The notes: a model not told the origin generated them from the sequence alone. A DNA stretch of 52,011 nucleotides from CAIZGX01 sp044354975 (GCA_044354975.1 JBIKZA010000010.1:1-52011); one strand, 5' to 3'; positions 9,601 through 16,355 are shown, numbered from the stretch's first letter. A program made the numbers and translations.

Positions 9601-9694
9601 CCCAACTATACAAGGGAATGCCCAACACTTGCGCAAAGGATTGTATTTGCGAAGTGCAAATAAGACAAAGCGTAATAACGGCGCGGTTTAGCAT
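3692..9694 (-). CDS. Giant type IX-secreted surface protein with MopE-type metal-binding repeats
   Basis: The protein has 2000 residues. The order is: signal peptide (1-22, ending SFAQ); a MAM/jelly-roll-like region (about 28-210); a bacterial adhesion-like linker (to about 505); three Cys repeats of the form GC...DGSC (about 511-581); five MopE-type repeats (about 583-913) of the pattern YYxDxDxDGxG...DCND...EICNxIDDNCN; three more GCTxP...NYxPxAN...SC repeats (about 918-990); a PKD-like domain (about 1000-1060); five modules of about 154 residues (1138-1910); and a type A sorting domain (about 1925-2000) beginning FKLYPNPTQDILNITG. It should cross the outer membrane by type IX secretion and be anchored or released there. 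The MopE repeats (Pfam Cu-binding_MopE) suggest Ca or transition-metal binding, but the ligand is not known. The start ATG 9694 sits 5 bases from a consensus promoter box. The reading frame is intact despite the repeats. Confidence 0.93.
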   Translation of the reverse strand: MLNRAVITLCLICTSQIQSFAQVLGIPLYSWDFSGGLPSTWTNGSTSNIGVWEYRGPSTVPSSAITSRGSCAGGSSAFNSVSQGNGFMIFDSNYWDDNDNQCGGFGTGPDPGPHTAWLISNSFSLTGVTGAVVTYQQQFRNYSSTIKVQYSINNGTTWIDLLTQSDFPGATAEWKSATFPSGAIGQANVKLRFLYSGSYYSWAIDDITVFKPSINNLALNNTRYTTFGNTSPVPPNDFHDLPYDRYPKTMLVPFKFNAKATNIGSATQTASNLNVKVLNAANAALYNQTTTANSDVVAGATATYTLTTGFTPSSVTTGYYRITYQINQTQTDEAPSNNKDTLDYYITDYEYARDEGPMEDEFTPSGLYAGQAYQVGNIFEGRSNTVKCTSIAVAVGPGTAIGTIVQAKIYKNDYTDLQATSVTYPVNAWDINALGQQKLITLQLPTPLTLYADSVYIVMVGNTVGTQALKVCRSGTAIEQTSFVRYPESNAWSFMAKMPVVRMNLFTAAQTPGCTNPLANNFLSTANIDDGSCDIPGCIYSGSSNYNANATWYDGSCFVNGCTITTACNYSAIATVNDGSCILPITYYADADVDGFGNPMVSQSSCVVLAGYVTNSTDCNDNNANVRPTATEICNTIDDNCNGQINEGIAFTTYYADADLDGFGNPNLSQSSCVTVVGYVLNNTDCNDASAIIKPTAIEICNTVDDNCNGQINEGLVFVNYYIDSDFDGYGAGTAQSSCIPLGNSYVTNNFDCNNNNPAIKPFGAEICNGIDDNCNALIDDGLSFINYYVDSDNDGYGAGSATNSCISLGTGYITNNTDCNNSNASIHPNAVEICNGIDDNCNNLINEELVFLTYYLDADHDGYYLSSLSACSSQGINYTTIGGVLGDCNDGNTNVNAGAIEICGNGIDEDCNGIDLTCIVLGCTNPIASNYNPLANQDNGSCIILGCTDPASDNYNPLANTNNFSCIFFGCTDPFSNNYDPTANTNDFSCEYNEAAISVSESIVCLFDTITAYNQTQLFPSDSCVIDFGDGTVLNYCSQTYDHVYTSPGNYSIQLTYFQGNEISIANTDTFLVASLPSPGNLELTFPEITLVYDAADSFEWVFNQNTIGYAEATIDASVDYSTDGFYQVRLINEFGCITYTDSVYFVIPTYSALQTSYCGTTEVVFENTTISNQTLDCYFENSNDPGNNYTSPYNYSMGTTDNFTAVEVCTAFGNNYYSLNNPIIESSALPETPVLNYNAYIVHVNNNNGYDIQWFLNGTPLDVSSSAQGINTYFNNNLQNGSYAAVYTNEFGCTSDTGYYFVLEINATTSVSSGCYPLTTTFINNTSMPEGIQCEILLPGLDYMPIDSTLEFTFNDPGIFQPTLYCYSGVYSNTFILDPITVYSHPIVPVISSIFGEVSAVNNSLGYAISWDLDGNNLNVSTNSISTFINGIFDNGYYTATYTDVNGCESTSEPLLVIQPNYSVVVGEGCVPLVAVLSNTTDPLNGMTCSIADGIGGAITPFNITAQLNYNDPGNYAPEMTCSIGSVSATFSDSVITVFPNPTPSSLSYNAGFISANNLPANNSIVWTLNGTSLNINTNPLNIGTSSLSGYFFGTITNEFGCTVSTDSLLQIFPSFTLSSNEGCGPLSVQATNTTPSFDGMTCVLQTSGIDYGLNNSNTLNYSIDGAYTTSISCTLDGATFTANGPNVTVFPNAPAPLLTSAYGAVLCSNCAGLATQYYLDNSPFAQGTSVVGTLQSGIYQNGYYTAQSVSSQGCASEISAPILVIQPSFNFSPSEGCAVLLASFVNTTDYINGLSCELFLGNGNGNIPLSYLETYDFNYTSANTYSPYLTCMLGNSSANSPATSITVNGGSVPQLVFENDLVTCANCANQDNVTWIIDGTLTIDSLISVADTLGQFFSCDYINEFGCSANSFLTSTFEETNVSFKLYPNPTQDILNITGLLPASTLEIRDTQGRLIFRESSTGKVRTINTACFSNGMYTITETSNKIHRSGTLLVNH
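3965..6295 (-). repeat. Five tandem ~154-residue Cys-containing modules
   Basis: Within the 2000-residue protein, the motif (N-E-F/x)-G-C recurs with its Cys at residues 1138, 1295, 1450, 1604, 1757 and 1910. The spacings are 157, 155, 154, 153 and 153, about 460 bp per unit. Each unit also has a second conserved stretch (x-E-G-C-x-P-L...N-T-T...G-x-x-C-x) about 22 residues after the first Cys, and a hydrophobic strand ending in a V-x-P step. The repeats are diverged at DNA level, which argues against recent expansion. They resemble the Ig/PKD-like stalks of flavobacterial adhesins. Confidence 0.85.
6945..7936 (-). repeat. Five MopE-type putative metal-binding repeats
   Basis: Five consecutive units of about 65 residues each contain YY-x-D-x-D-x-D-G-x-G/Y, an S-x-C or A-C pair, D-C-N-D/N and E-I-C-N/G-x-I-D-x-(N/D)-C-N. 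The first four are closely similar; the fifth is more diverged (YYLDADHDGYY, and GNGIDEDCNGID). They are preceded (about 7940-8165) and followed (about 6720-6935) by three GC...SC repeats each. Confidence 0.88.
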
Positions 9695-9699
9695 ACCCT

Positions 9700-9730
9700 C
9701 AAAAATAGGACATATCGATTAAACAAACAA
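9700..9730 (-). promoter_or_regulatory. Bacteroidota-type promoter of the giant surface protein
   Basis: On the minus strand TATTTTTG (9707-9700) matches the -7 consensus TAnnTTTG. A TTG at 9730-9728 lies 20 bases upstream, within the usual 17-23 base spacing. Only 5 bases separate the box from ATG 9694. Confidence 0.72.
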
Positions 9731-9774
9731 GACTAATAAATCCTTTTTATTGAAGAGGTACTTGTTGAATAAGT

Positions 9775-10338
9775 TCAACGAATACGATCGGGATTGTTTT
9801 TCAGAAATGAGTCCCAACTTTTGTAATTCCCTTTCGCCGCAAGTGGTCCACTCGTCTGAAAATAGTGACAAACTGCAGCGGCTAAGCCGTCGGTAGCATC
9901 CATTTTCTTGGGCATGTCAGCGTAATTAATTTTTAGGATGTTCTGAAGCATTGCAGCTACTTGCTCTTTCGAGGCGTTTCCGTTTCCGGTAATACTTTGT
10001 TTTATTTTTCTTGGTGCGTATTCTACCACGGAAAGTTTGTGACTGAGAGCTGCAGCAATGGCCACGCCCTGAGCTCTTCCCAATTTCAACATGGATTGAA
10101 CATTTTTACCGAAGAAAGGAGCTTCAATGGCGAGCTCATCTGGATGAAATTCTTCAATAATTTCGACACAGCGAGTAAATATTTTTTCGAGCTTCAGCGC
10201 GTGGTCTGAAATCTTGTCCATTCGAACGACATCCATTGTGAGCAGAGTCATTTTTTTTTCTTCCACACGAATAAGGCCGTAACCTAAAATGCTTGTTCCG
10301 GGGTCAATTCCTAAAATGATTCGTTCTTTTGTACTCAA
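9775..10338 (-). CDS. ruvC: Holliday junction resolvase RuvC
   Basis: RuvC is the endonuclease that cuts four-way junctions after RuvAB branch migration. The protein has 187 residues, slightly longer than E. coli RuvC (173). Catalytic acidic residues are visible in ILGIDPGTSILGYGLI (first Asp), ELAIEAPFFGKNVQS (Glu) and KKMDATDGLAAAVCHYF (C-terminal Asp pair). The start is TTG 10338, since the next Met (MTLLTMD) would remove the first catalytic Asp. It is divergent from the glycosyltransferase gene with only 36 bases between starts. ruvA and ruvB are not in the window. Confidence 0.96.
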   Translation of the reverse strand: MSTKERIILGIDPGTSILGYGLIRVEEKKMTLLTMDVVRMDKISDHALKLEKIFTRCVEIIEEFHPDELAIEAPFFGKNVQSMLKLGRAQGVAIAAALSHKLSVVEYAPRKIKQSITGNGNASKEQVAAMLQNILKINYADMPKKMDATDGLAAAVCHYFQTSGPLAAKGNYKSWDSFLKNNPDRIR

Positions 10339-10357
10339 ATGAATTTACTTTGAGTTT

Positions 10358-10365
10358 CAAAGGTA
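10358..10365 (-). promoter_or_regulatory. -7 promoter box for ruvC
   Basis: TACCTTTG on the minus strand matches TAnnTTTG and ends 19 bases before the TTG start. No TTG lies at a canonical -33 distance (nearest spacing 26), so only the -7 element is supported. It falls in the 36-base divergent gap. Confidence 0.55.
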
Positions 10366-10374
10366 ATCTGTTTC

Positions 10375-11397
10375 GTGAAAGACACTTCTTCCAAAATAAC
10401 GATTGTTGTTCCCTTCCGGAATATCAGCGACGATTGTCGCTCGGTGGATAGCGCGCTTGTGGAATGCGTGCGCTCATTGCAACTTATTTCTGAGTGTGTT
10501 GAAGAAGTTGTTTTTGTGAATGACCATTCAACAGACGATTCTGAAAAACACCTCTTAGGATGCAGCATTCCGAACCTCCGAGTGTTAAATCTGGAAGGTG
10601 AATTCGAAGGAAAAAAAGCAGCTTTAGAATTAGGCGTGAATGAGTCGAAAACAGAATATATATGGACACTGGATGCTGATGTTGTGATTAGTCAGTTTTC
10701 ATCAGAACGATTCAAAGAATTTGAACAAGGATTGGGGCAAGATCTTTTAATTATGCCGGTATACATGAACTCCGGAAATAGTCTTTTGGAACAACTGCAG
10801 ACGAATGAATGGCGTTATTTGCAATTCATAACGTGGCTAAGTTCAGAGGTTAAACTGCCCATGATGTGCAACGGCGCAAATCTTATTTTTAAGCGACAAT
10901 TGTTTATGGAAAACATAGAAGCACATCGATCTATTTCGAGCGGTGACGATATGTTTTTACTGAGTCGAGTTATGAAGGTTGGTGGAGATACTTCCATGTG
11001 TTGGGAGAAGTTTGTTAGGGTAGAAATTTCAACAGTTAATTCATGGCGAGAGTCAATTAATCAGCGAATTCGTTGGGCCGGAAAAATCACGAAACTTCCT
11101 TCATCAAAAGCCTCTGTTTTACATGTTTTTTTTGCTCTTATCAGTGTCATTCATGTTTTTGCCTTTATAGGGCTTTTTATACCTTCGTGGCATTTGGAAA
11201 GCGCAGCGTTTCTCTCTTTTAAAGTCCTCGCGGAAGTCTTCTGTATGTTTGGTGTTTTTTCCAACCGAATGAAGATGAAAGAAGTTATGCTGGCTTTGCC
11301 GCAGATGTTTCTTTACCCTTTTTTCAGTCTTTTTATCTTTATAAGTAGTTTATTTTTCATTCCGAAATGGAAGGGAAGAAGAGTAAGTTTGAAGTAA
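10375..11397 (+). CDS. Family 2 glycosyltransferase, membrane-associated
   Basis: The protein has 340 residues. The GT-A core has ITIVVPFRNISDD at the N-terminus, FVNDHSTDDSE for nucleotide binding, a DADV metal-binding motif (WTLDADVVI), then a GDDMF acidic motif and an N-Q-R-I-R-W sequence equivalent to QxxRW, as in processive GT2 enzymes. Three hydrophobic segments follow residue about 245. These features suggest a membrane-bound transferase making a lipid-linked or polymeric glycan; the sugar and acceptor are not readable. The start is GTG 10375. The ABC permease gene begins 2 bases after the stop, so the genes are likely coupled. The next genes encode an outer-membrane barrel and a WecA-type transferase, in keeping with an envelope role. 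Confidence 0.9.
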   Translation: MKDTSSKITIVVPFRNISDDCRSVDSALVECVRSLQLISECVEEVVFVNDHSTDDSEKHLLGCSIPNLRVLNLEGEFEGKKAALELGVNESKTEYIWTLDADVVISQFSSERFKEFEQGLGQDLLIMPVYMNSGNSLLEQLQTNEWRYLQFITWLSSEVKLPMMCNGANLIFKRQLFMENIEAHRSISSGDDMFLLSRVMKVGGDTSMCWEKFVRVEISTVNSWRESINQRIRWAGKITKLPSSKASVLHVFFALISVIHVFAFIGLFIPSWHLESAAFLSFKVLAEVFCMFGVFSNRMKMKEVMLALPQMFLYPFFSLFIFISSLFFIPKWKGRRVSLK

Positions 11398-11399
11398 GC

Positions 11400-12425
11400 A
11401 TGGAACCAAATTCTTCATTTCAACGGTTTACAAAAAACAAACTAGCAATGGGTGGTTTGTTCTTTATTCTATTGATGATTTTGGTGTCGGCTTTTGGATT
11501 GTTTATTCGCTTGGATAAAACTGAAAATGCAAATGATCAAAAATTAAGTCTAGCCCTTTGCAAACCTGGATTTAACGTGCAGTTTATTTCCTTGAAATCA
11601 GATGCAAAAGAGTGGTTTCCTATCTCGAAAAGCGAATCCATTGGCGACACACTTCGCGCAGAATTGTATGAGAAAAATGGTTCTGGTGAAATAAGGAATT
11701 TCGCAACGAAAGATTTGTATGCGAATAGCGATGGCTTAGTTATTTCGAAAAAGAAATTCTGGTTAGGGACAGATAAATACGGAAGAGATGTGTTATCGCG
11801 ATTAATGGCTGGAGCATCGGTTTCTTTATTGGTGGGCAGTATAGCAGTAATTATATCCTTGATATTGGGTGTAACGCTCGGTCTGTGGGCGGGCTATTTC
11901 AAGGGGTGGATTGATGCATTAATATCTTATTTCATTCAAGTGGTTTGGGCTATACCCACGCTGCTGTTGGTTATGGCAATTTGTTTCGCCTTCGGAACAG
12001 GATTTTGGAAAGTCTTTGTTGCGGTTGGATTAACCATGTGGGTTGAAGTAGCTCGGATAACTCGCGGGCAGGTCTTGGGTGTTCGAGAAAAGGAATATAT
12101 TGAAGCAGCGAAGGCTATTGGAAATTCCTCCTCACGAATTATTTTCAAACATGTTTTGCCAAACGTTCTTTCTCCGATTATTGTGATGTCGGCAGCTAAC
12201 TTTGCTTCTGCTATTCTTATGGAGGCGGGGTTGAGTTTTTTAGGTTTAGGGGCTCAAATACCTACACCAAGTTGGGGGAATATGATTCGTGAAAGTTATT
12301 CGTACTTAACTACTGATATGGCATATTTAGCTTTCTTACCTGGTGTATGTATCATGCTTTTAGTACTTTCGTTTATGATGGTTGGAAATGGATTGCGCGA
12401 TGCATTAGATGTTCGCGAGAATTGA
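11400..12425 (+). CDS. OppC/DppC-type ABC transporter permease (no partner genes nearby)
   Basis: The protein has 341 residues from ATG 11400, 2 bases after the glycosyltransferase stop; an in-frame ATG at 11367 would overlap that gene by 31 bases and is less likely. The N-terminal OppC leader segment and first membrane helix are followed by a periplasmic stretch ending WLGTDKYGRDVLSRLMAGA, a hallmark of OppC/DppC. About five helices follow. The EAA loop that contacts the ATPase reads EAAKAIGNSSSRIIFKHVLP. The family imports oligopeptides, dipeptides or nickel as OppB-C-D-F with a binding protein. No OppB, ATPase or binding protein gene is adjacent, so its partners must be elsewhere, as is often seen in Bacteroidota. 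Confidence 0.93.
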   Translation: MEPNSSFQRFTKNKLAMGGLFFILLMILVSAFGLFIRLDKTENANDQKLSLALCKPGFNVQFISLKSDAKEWFPISKSESIGDTLRAELYEKNGSGEIRNFATKDLYANSDGLVISKKKFWLGTDKYGRDVLSRLMAGASVSLLVGSIAVIISLILGVTLGLWAGYFKGWIDALISYFIQVVWAIPTLLLVMAICFAFGTGFWKVFVAVGLTMWVEVARITRGQVLGVREKEYIEAAKAIGNSSSRIIFKHVLPNVLSPIIVMSAANFASAILMEAGLSFLGLGAQIPTPSWGNMIRESYSYLTTDMAYLAFLPGVCIMLLVLSFMMVGNGLRDALDVREN

Positions 12426-12439
12426 AATTAAATATTGAA

Positions 12440-13972
12440 ATGAAATTGAAATTTTTTGTTACGATTTTGTTTGTTGCGCAGGTTTTATTTTGCCTTGCAC
12501 AGCCTTCCGCGTACCCTACCGGATTTGGTTTTACTCGCTCTGTGAGAGAAGCTGTCTTGAAAACAGACTCTCCTGTTTTTCTTTCCATGCAGCCATACAC
12601 GCGAAACGATTTGCCACTTTCTAAAATGGAAGGCGAGTTGAAAGACAGTGTGAAGATTTACCACGACTTTGCCGCACTTGCGCTGCGCAAGCACATCTTT
12701 GAATACCATGAGGGAGACGTTCATATTCGAATGAATTTTTTATATAACATTGGGGCAGGAAAAGATTTTACCGACACGTTGAATTATCCGAGATCACATC
12801 GCATCATAAGCAATACAAGAGGTTTGTGGGTACAGGCAGATTTCGGAGATAAGGTTTCTGTTGAAACGGGTTTCTATGAAAGTCAAGAGTATATGCCGAA
12901 GTACATGAAGAATTATGTAGATAGTTTAGGTGTTATTCCAGGATTTGGTCGCGATAAAGATTATACCGCCATTCGGGACGTTGTCGATTATTCTTCTTCA
13001 TTTTCTAGAATAACGATTCAACCAAATCAAGCATTAAGATTCCATATGGGTTACGGAAAACATAAAATTGGAAACGGTTATCGTTCGTTGCTTTGGTCTG
13101 ATGGGATGTATAATTATCCGTATGTTCAATTTGATGTTACAAAAGGAAAGGTTAAGTATTCACATGTTTGGAATGTGATGCAAAGTTTGGAGCGATTGCC
13201 TTTGGGTGACACGCCAGAGTCTACGTTTAGAAGGAAGGCAGGTAGTTTTTCTTACCTCAGTTGGAAGCCAACAACGAAAGTGGAACTGTCACTTTTTGAA
13301 ACGGTCATTTGGAATCGCTACGATGCGAACACAATGCCGCAGTCGCTTCCTTTTAATTTCTACTCTCCATTCATTGGAACCGGATTCACGCAGGCTAATT
13401 CAACTCGAAATAATTTCAATGTGGGTGTTGATGCGAGTGTGCGGCTCATGAAAAACATTGAAGTTTATGGTCAAGCTTATTCAGATGTGTTGGGCGATTA
13501 TAAAAAGAATGGAGCGCTGCAATTGGGTGTTCAATCGTACAATTTGGGAGTAAAGAATTTCGATTTAGGGTTTGAGTATAACCGTGTTCAGAGCGATGTG
13601 TATTCTTTTTCGGCGCTGTATTCCGATGCAACACACATGAACCAAACAGCGGGACATCCGTTGAATAATATGTACGAATACGTTTTGCGTTCTCGTTACC
13701 GATACGGAAGATATTTTGCACGTGTGAAGTGGAATTACATTGTTCAAAACAGAATGGAAGAGCGAAACGACGAGCCCATGTGGATCAACAGAAATTTGAA
13801 ACAATGGGATGTTGAATTGGGATACTGGATAAATCCTAAAACAAATTCCGAATTTATCATTTCCTTTTCCGACCGTATAGACGATCGGTCGAATGACTTG
13901 GTAAAACAGCATGCAACAATTCTAATGTTGGGAATTCGCACCGGGCTGCATGCTGTTTATCGTGATTTTTGA
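12440..13972 (+). CDS. Outer-membrane beta-barrel protein, Wzi/RemB-like candidate
   Basis: The protein has 510 residues from ATG 12440, which gives a clean signal peptide (MKLKFFVTILFVAQVLFCLA, then Q). Upstream in-frame codons overlap the permease gene and spoil the signal. The mature part is rich in alternating aromatic/polar strands (for example RFHMGYGKHKIGNGYRSLLW, and many Tyr/Asn/Arg positions), the look of a 16-18-stranded barrel. The layout recalls capsule-assembly Wzi-family barrels and the flavobacterial gliding protein RemB, but no decisive motif can be quoted. There is no type IX sorting domain. It lies 14 bases after the permease and 32 bases before the WecA-type gene. Localisation is fairly secure; function is not. 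Confidence 0.68.
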   Translation: MKLKFFVTILFVAQVLFCLAQPSAYPTGFGFTRSVREAVLKTDSPVFLSMQPYTRNDLPLSKMEGELKDSVKIYHDFAALALRKHIFEYHEGDVHIRMNFLYNIGAGKDFTDTLNYPRSHRIISNTRGLWVQADFGDKVSVETGFYESQEYMPKYMKNYVDSLGVIPGFGRDKDYTAIRDVVDYSSSFSRITIQPNQALRFHMGYGKHKIGNGYRSLLWSDGMYNYPYVQFDVTKGKVKYSHVWNVMQSLERLPLGDTPESTFRRKAGSFSYLSWKPTTKVELSLFETVIWNRYDANTMPQSLPFNFYSPFIGTGFTQANSTRNNFNVGVDASVRLMKNIEVYGQAYSDVLGDYKKNGALQLGVQSYNLGVKNFDLGFEYNRVQSDVYSFSALYSDATHMNQTAGHPLNNMYEYVLRSRYRYGRYFARVKWNYIVQNRMEERNDEPMWINRNLKQWDVELGYWINPKTNSEFIISFSDRIDDRSNDLVKQHATILMLGIRTGLHAVYRDF

Positions 13973-14004
13973 ATACATTTGAGTTAACCTAACTTAAACC
14001 AAAA

Positions 14005-15093
14005 TTGAAAGATATTATTTTCGCTTTTCTAAGTGCGTTTGCCATTGTATTGGTGGCAACACCGCCCCTTATTAAAGTGGCGAAGATGAAGCATTTGGTC
14101 GATGAGCCGGGGCAAGACAGAAAACTCCATCACAAAAGTATTCCGACCCTTGGAGGAATTTTAATATTTGCAGCAACGATCATCTCTTATTGTTTATGGT
14201 TTCCTTCAAGAGAGGCTTGGGAGTTGGGAGCCAACTACAACCCACTGCAAGCGCTTAATGAATTCAAATATATTTTAGCTTCAATGTTTGCCTTATTCTT
14301 TATAGGATTGAAAGATGATATTGTTGGTGTTGATCCATTTAAAAAATTAATTGTTCATCTTTTTGTAGGCGTAACCCTTGTGGTCTTAGCAGATATTCGA
14401 TTAACAGAATTTTGGGGACTTTTTGAAGTGGATAAATTGCCTTATTGGCTAAGTGTAGTGCTTTCCATTTTCATTTACATCGTAATCGTGAATGCGATAA
14501 ATCTTATCGATGGAGTAGATGGATTGGCCGGTGGAATTGGTTTAATCGGTAGCGTAGCATTTACGCTTTGGTTTTATAAAACAGGCGACATGCCTCTAGC
14601 ACTTTTGGCTGTAGGTCTGGCGGGGTCACTTTTTGGATTTTTGATTTTTAATTTCCAACCTGCGCGCATTTTCATGGGTGACTCAGGTTCATTAATCATT
14701 GGGATTTGCATGTACGTTTTGGCTATGAAATTAATTGAATTTCCTCCATCGAAATTGTCTGCTGCCATGCAAATAGTTTCGAAGCCCATATTCGCTATGG
14801 CAATCTTGGCTTATCCGCTTATAGATACACTGAGGGTGTTCGCCATTCGAATTTTAAGTGGGAAGTCACCTTTTCTAGCCGACAAAAACCACATACATCA
14901 TCGTTTGTTAGCCTTAGGTTTACAGCATTATCAAGTGTCTATTGCCTTGTATTGTTACACCTTATTCATCATAGGCACAACGTTCTTAATGCCTCCTCAA
15001 ACACCAAACATTTCATTCTTGGCTGTTGGAAGCATTGCCGTTTTTTTAGCTTATGTGCCGTTTATGATTCCGAAGAAGAATCAATTGAAATAA
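14005..15093 (+). CDS. WecA/TagO-type undecaprenyl-phosphate sugar-1-phosphate transferase
   Basis: The enzyme transfers a HexNAc-1-phosphate from its UDP-sugar to undecaprenyl phosphate, starting a lipid-linked glycan. The 362-residue polytopic protein shows the family's cytoplasmic motifs: GLKDDIVGVDPFKK (Asp-Asp), NLIDGVDGLAGG, FMGDSGSL and a C-terminal NHIHHRLLALG. The HIHHRL box points to the WecA/TagO branch rather than MraY. Translation starts at TTG 14005, as no ATG precedes the first helix. Its 3' end overlaps the convergent regulator gene by 13 bases. It could serve O-antigen, capsule or exopolysaccharide synthesis; the exact substrate is unknown. Confidence 0.92.
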   Translation: MKDIIFAFLSAFAIVLVATPPLIKVAKMKHLVDEPGQDRKLHHKSIPTLGGILIFAATIISYCLWFPSREAWELGANYNPLQALNEFKYILASMFALFFIGLKDDIVGVDPFKKLIVHLFVGVTLVVLADIRLTEFWGLFEVDKLPYWLSVVLSIFIYIVIVNAINLIDGVDGLAGGIGLIGSVAFTLWFYKTGDMPLALLAVGLAGSLFGFLIFNFQPARIFMGDSGSLIIGICMYVLAMKLIEFPPSKLSAAMQIVSKPIFAMAILAYPLIDTLRVFAIRILSGKSPFLADKNHIHHRLLALGLQHYQVSIALYCYTLFIIGTTFLMPPQTPNISFLAVGSIAVFLAYVPFMIPKKNQLK

Positions 15094-16253
15094 GGAGTAG
15101 CGTATTGCTTCACTGCTTTTTCATCAATGCTATCGCCCGAAAGGATAACCAATCGTTCAATTACATTTCGAAACTCGCGAATATTCCCTGTCCAGTCATG
15201 CTGCTGAAGTGCTTTTAAAGCCGCTGGTACAATGTCTTTTTTTGGCTGTCCGTACTCATCTGCTATTTGCTGAAGGAAGTGCTCTGCCAAGAGTGGGAGG
15301 TCGTCTTTTCGCTCGTTCAATGAAGGAACTTTGATGACAATAACTGAAAGTCTGTGATACAAGTCTTCACGGAAATTACCAGCTGCAATCTCCTTTTTTA
15401 AGTCTTTGTTGGTAGCTGCTAAAATGCGAACATTTACCTTCATGTCTCTTTCACCGCCAACTCGTGTTATTTTATTTTCCTGAAGTGCTCGAAGTACTTT
15501 GGCTTGAGCAGAAAGTGACATGTCTCCAATTTCATCGAGAAAAAGTGTTCCGTTATCGGCCAATTCGAATTTTCCAGACTTTGTTTTAACTGCAGAAGTA
15601 AATGCGCCTTTTTCGTGTCCGAATAATTCGCTTTCAATTAACTCAGAGGGAATAGCAGCACAATTCACTTCAATAAAAGCTTGGGTGGCTCTATTACTTT
15701 TTTCATGAAGCTGACGGGCAACAAGCTCTTTTCCGCAACCATTTCCACCTGTAATTAAAACACGCGCATCGGTTGGAGCAACTGTATCGATCATCTTAAT
15801 GATTTCCAAAATAGACTTGCTTTGACCGATAATGTTTGAGCCATTGACTTTGGTGAGTTTCTTTTTGAGCGTTTTCGTTTCTTTTATGAGAGCGTCGTGT
15901 TTGTTGGCATTTCGAGCTGAAACAAGGACGCGATTAAGATCTAACGGTTTTTGAATAAAGTCGTAAGCTCCTCGTTTAATGGCTTCTACAGCGGTATCAA
16001 TGGTTCCGTGTCCGGTGATCATGACAACAGGAACGTTTATTTCTTCCTTTTTCAATTCAGATAAAAAATCCAATCCGTCAAGCTTCGGCATTTTAATGTC
16101 ACAAAAGATTAAATCGAAAGATTCTTTAAGTACCATTTTCAGCGCGGTTTCTCCGTCTGGCGCCTCAGAAATGCTGAATCCTTCGTACTCCAGGACTTCT
16201 TTTAATGCGCTGCGGATTGCAGCTTCATCGTCGACGATTAAAATTTTTGACAT
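15081..16253 (-). CDS. NtrC-class sigma-54 response regulator lacking a DNA-binding domain
   Basis: The protein has 390 residues from ATG 16253 (MSKILIVDDE). The receiver domain (1-120) has the acidic pair DDE, the phosphoacceptor Asp in FCDIKMPKLDG, a Thr in VMITGHG and a Lys in IQKPL. The AAA+ domain (about 140-370) has Walker A GGNGCGKE, Walker B TLFLDEIGDMS and arginine-finger region FREDLYHRL. The sigma-54 contact loop reads GAFTSA rather than GAFTGA. The protein stops about 20 residues after NIREFRNVIERLVIL (ending ATPYFN), so the Fis-type helix-turn-helix is absent. Such activators (compare FlgR, CtcC) may act from solution. No cognate kinase is adjacent. A -7 box precedes the gene. 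Confidence 0.94.
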   Translation of the reverse strand: MSKILIVDDEAAIRSALKEVLEYEGFSISEAPDGETALKMVLKESFDLIFCDIKMPKLDGLDFLSELKKEEINVPVVMITGHGTIDTAVEAIKRGAYDFIQKPLDLNRVLVSARNANKHDALIKETKTLKKKLTKVNGSNIIGQSKSILEIIKMIDTVAPTDARVLITGGNGCGKELVARQLHEKSNRATQAFIEVNCAAIPSELIESELFGHEKGAFTSAVKTKSGKFELADNGTLFLDEIGDMSLSAQAKVLRALQENKITRVGGERDMKVNVRILAATNKDLKKEIAAGNFREDLYHRLSVIVIKVPSLNERKDDLPLLAEHFLQQIADEYGQPKKDIVPAALKALQQHDWTGNIREFRNVIERLVILSGDSIDEKAVKQYATPYFN

Positions 16254-16268
16254 GTTTAAGGCTTTTGG

Positions 16269-16276
16269 CAAAAGTA
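16269..16276 (-). promoter_or_regulatory. -7 promoter box for the NtrC-class regulator
   Basis: TACTTTTG on the minus strand matches TAnnTTTG and ends 15 bases before ATG 16253. No clear TTG lies at -33. Confidence 0.5.
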
Positions 16277-16343
16277 GCGCAAAGCGTTGATAAGTTTCTT
16301 TCGGAAAGTGGAAGTTTTGAAGGGGTGTTCAATCCTGTAAAAG

Positions 16344-16351
16344 TATCTTTG
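16344..16351 (+). promoter_or_regulatory. -7 promoter box for uvrD/pcrA, 4 bases from the start
   Basis: TATCTTTG matches TAnnTTTG and is followed by only four bases (CGAA) before the GTG start at 16356. A TTTTG at 16315-16319 is the nearest -33 candidate, with spacing 24, just beyond the usual range. Confidence 0.6.
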
Positions 16352-16355
16352 CGAA

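Noticed and set aside
9432..9722. Plus-strand open frames inside the giant surface protein gene.
   Set aside because: They lie antisense to a coherent secreted protein with a signal peptide and promoter; there is no independent evidence of coding.
12347..12439. Upstream in-frame extension of the outer-membrane protein gene.
   Set aside because: It overlaps the permease coding region and would destroy the signal peptide that begins at ATG 12440.
15081..15093. Truncation of the NtrC-class regulator by a frameshift that removed its helix-turn-helix.
   Set aside because: Immediately downstream lies the intact coding end of the convergent WecA-type gene (overlap 13 bases), leaving no room for a lost domain, so it looks like a natural shorter form. 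Comparison with orthologues is still needed.
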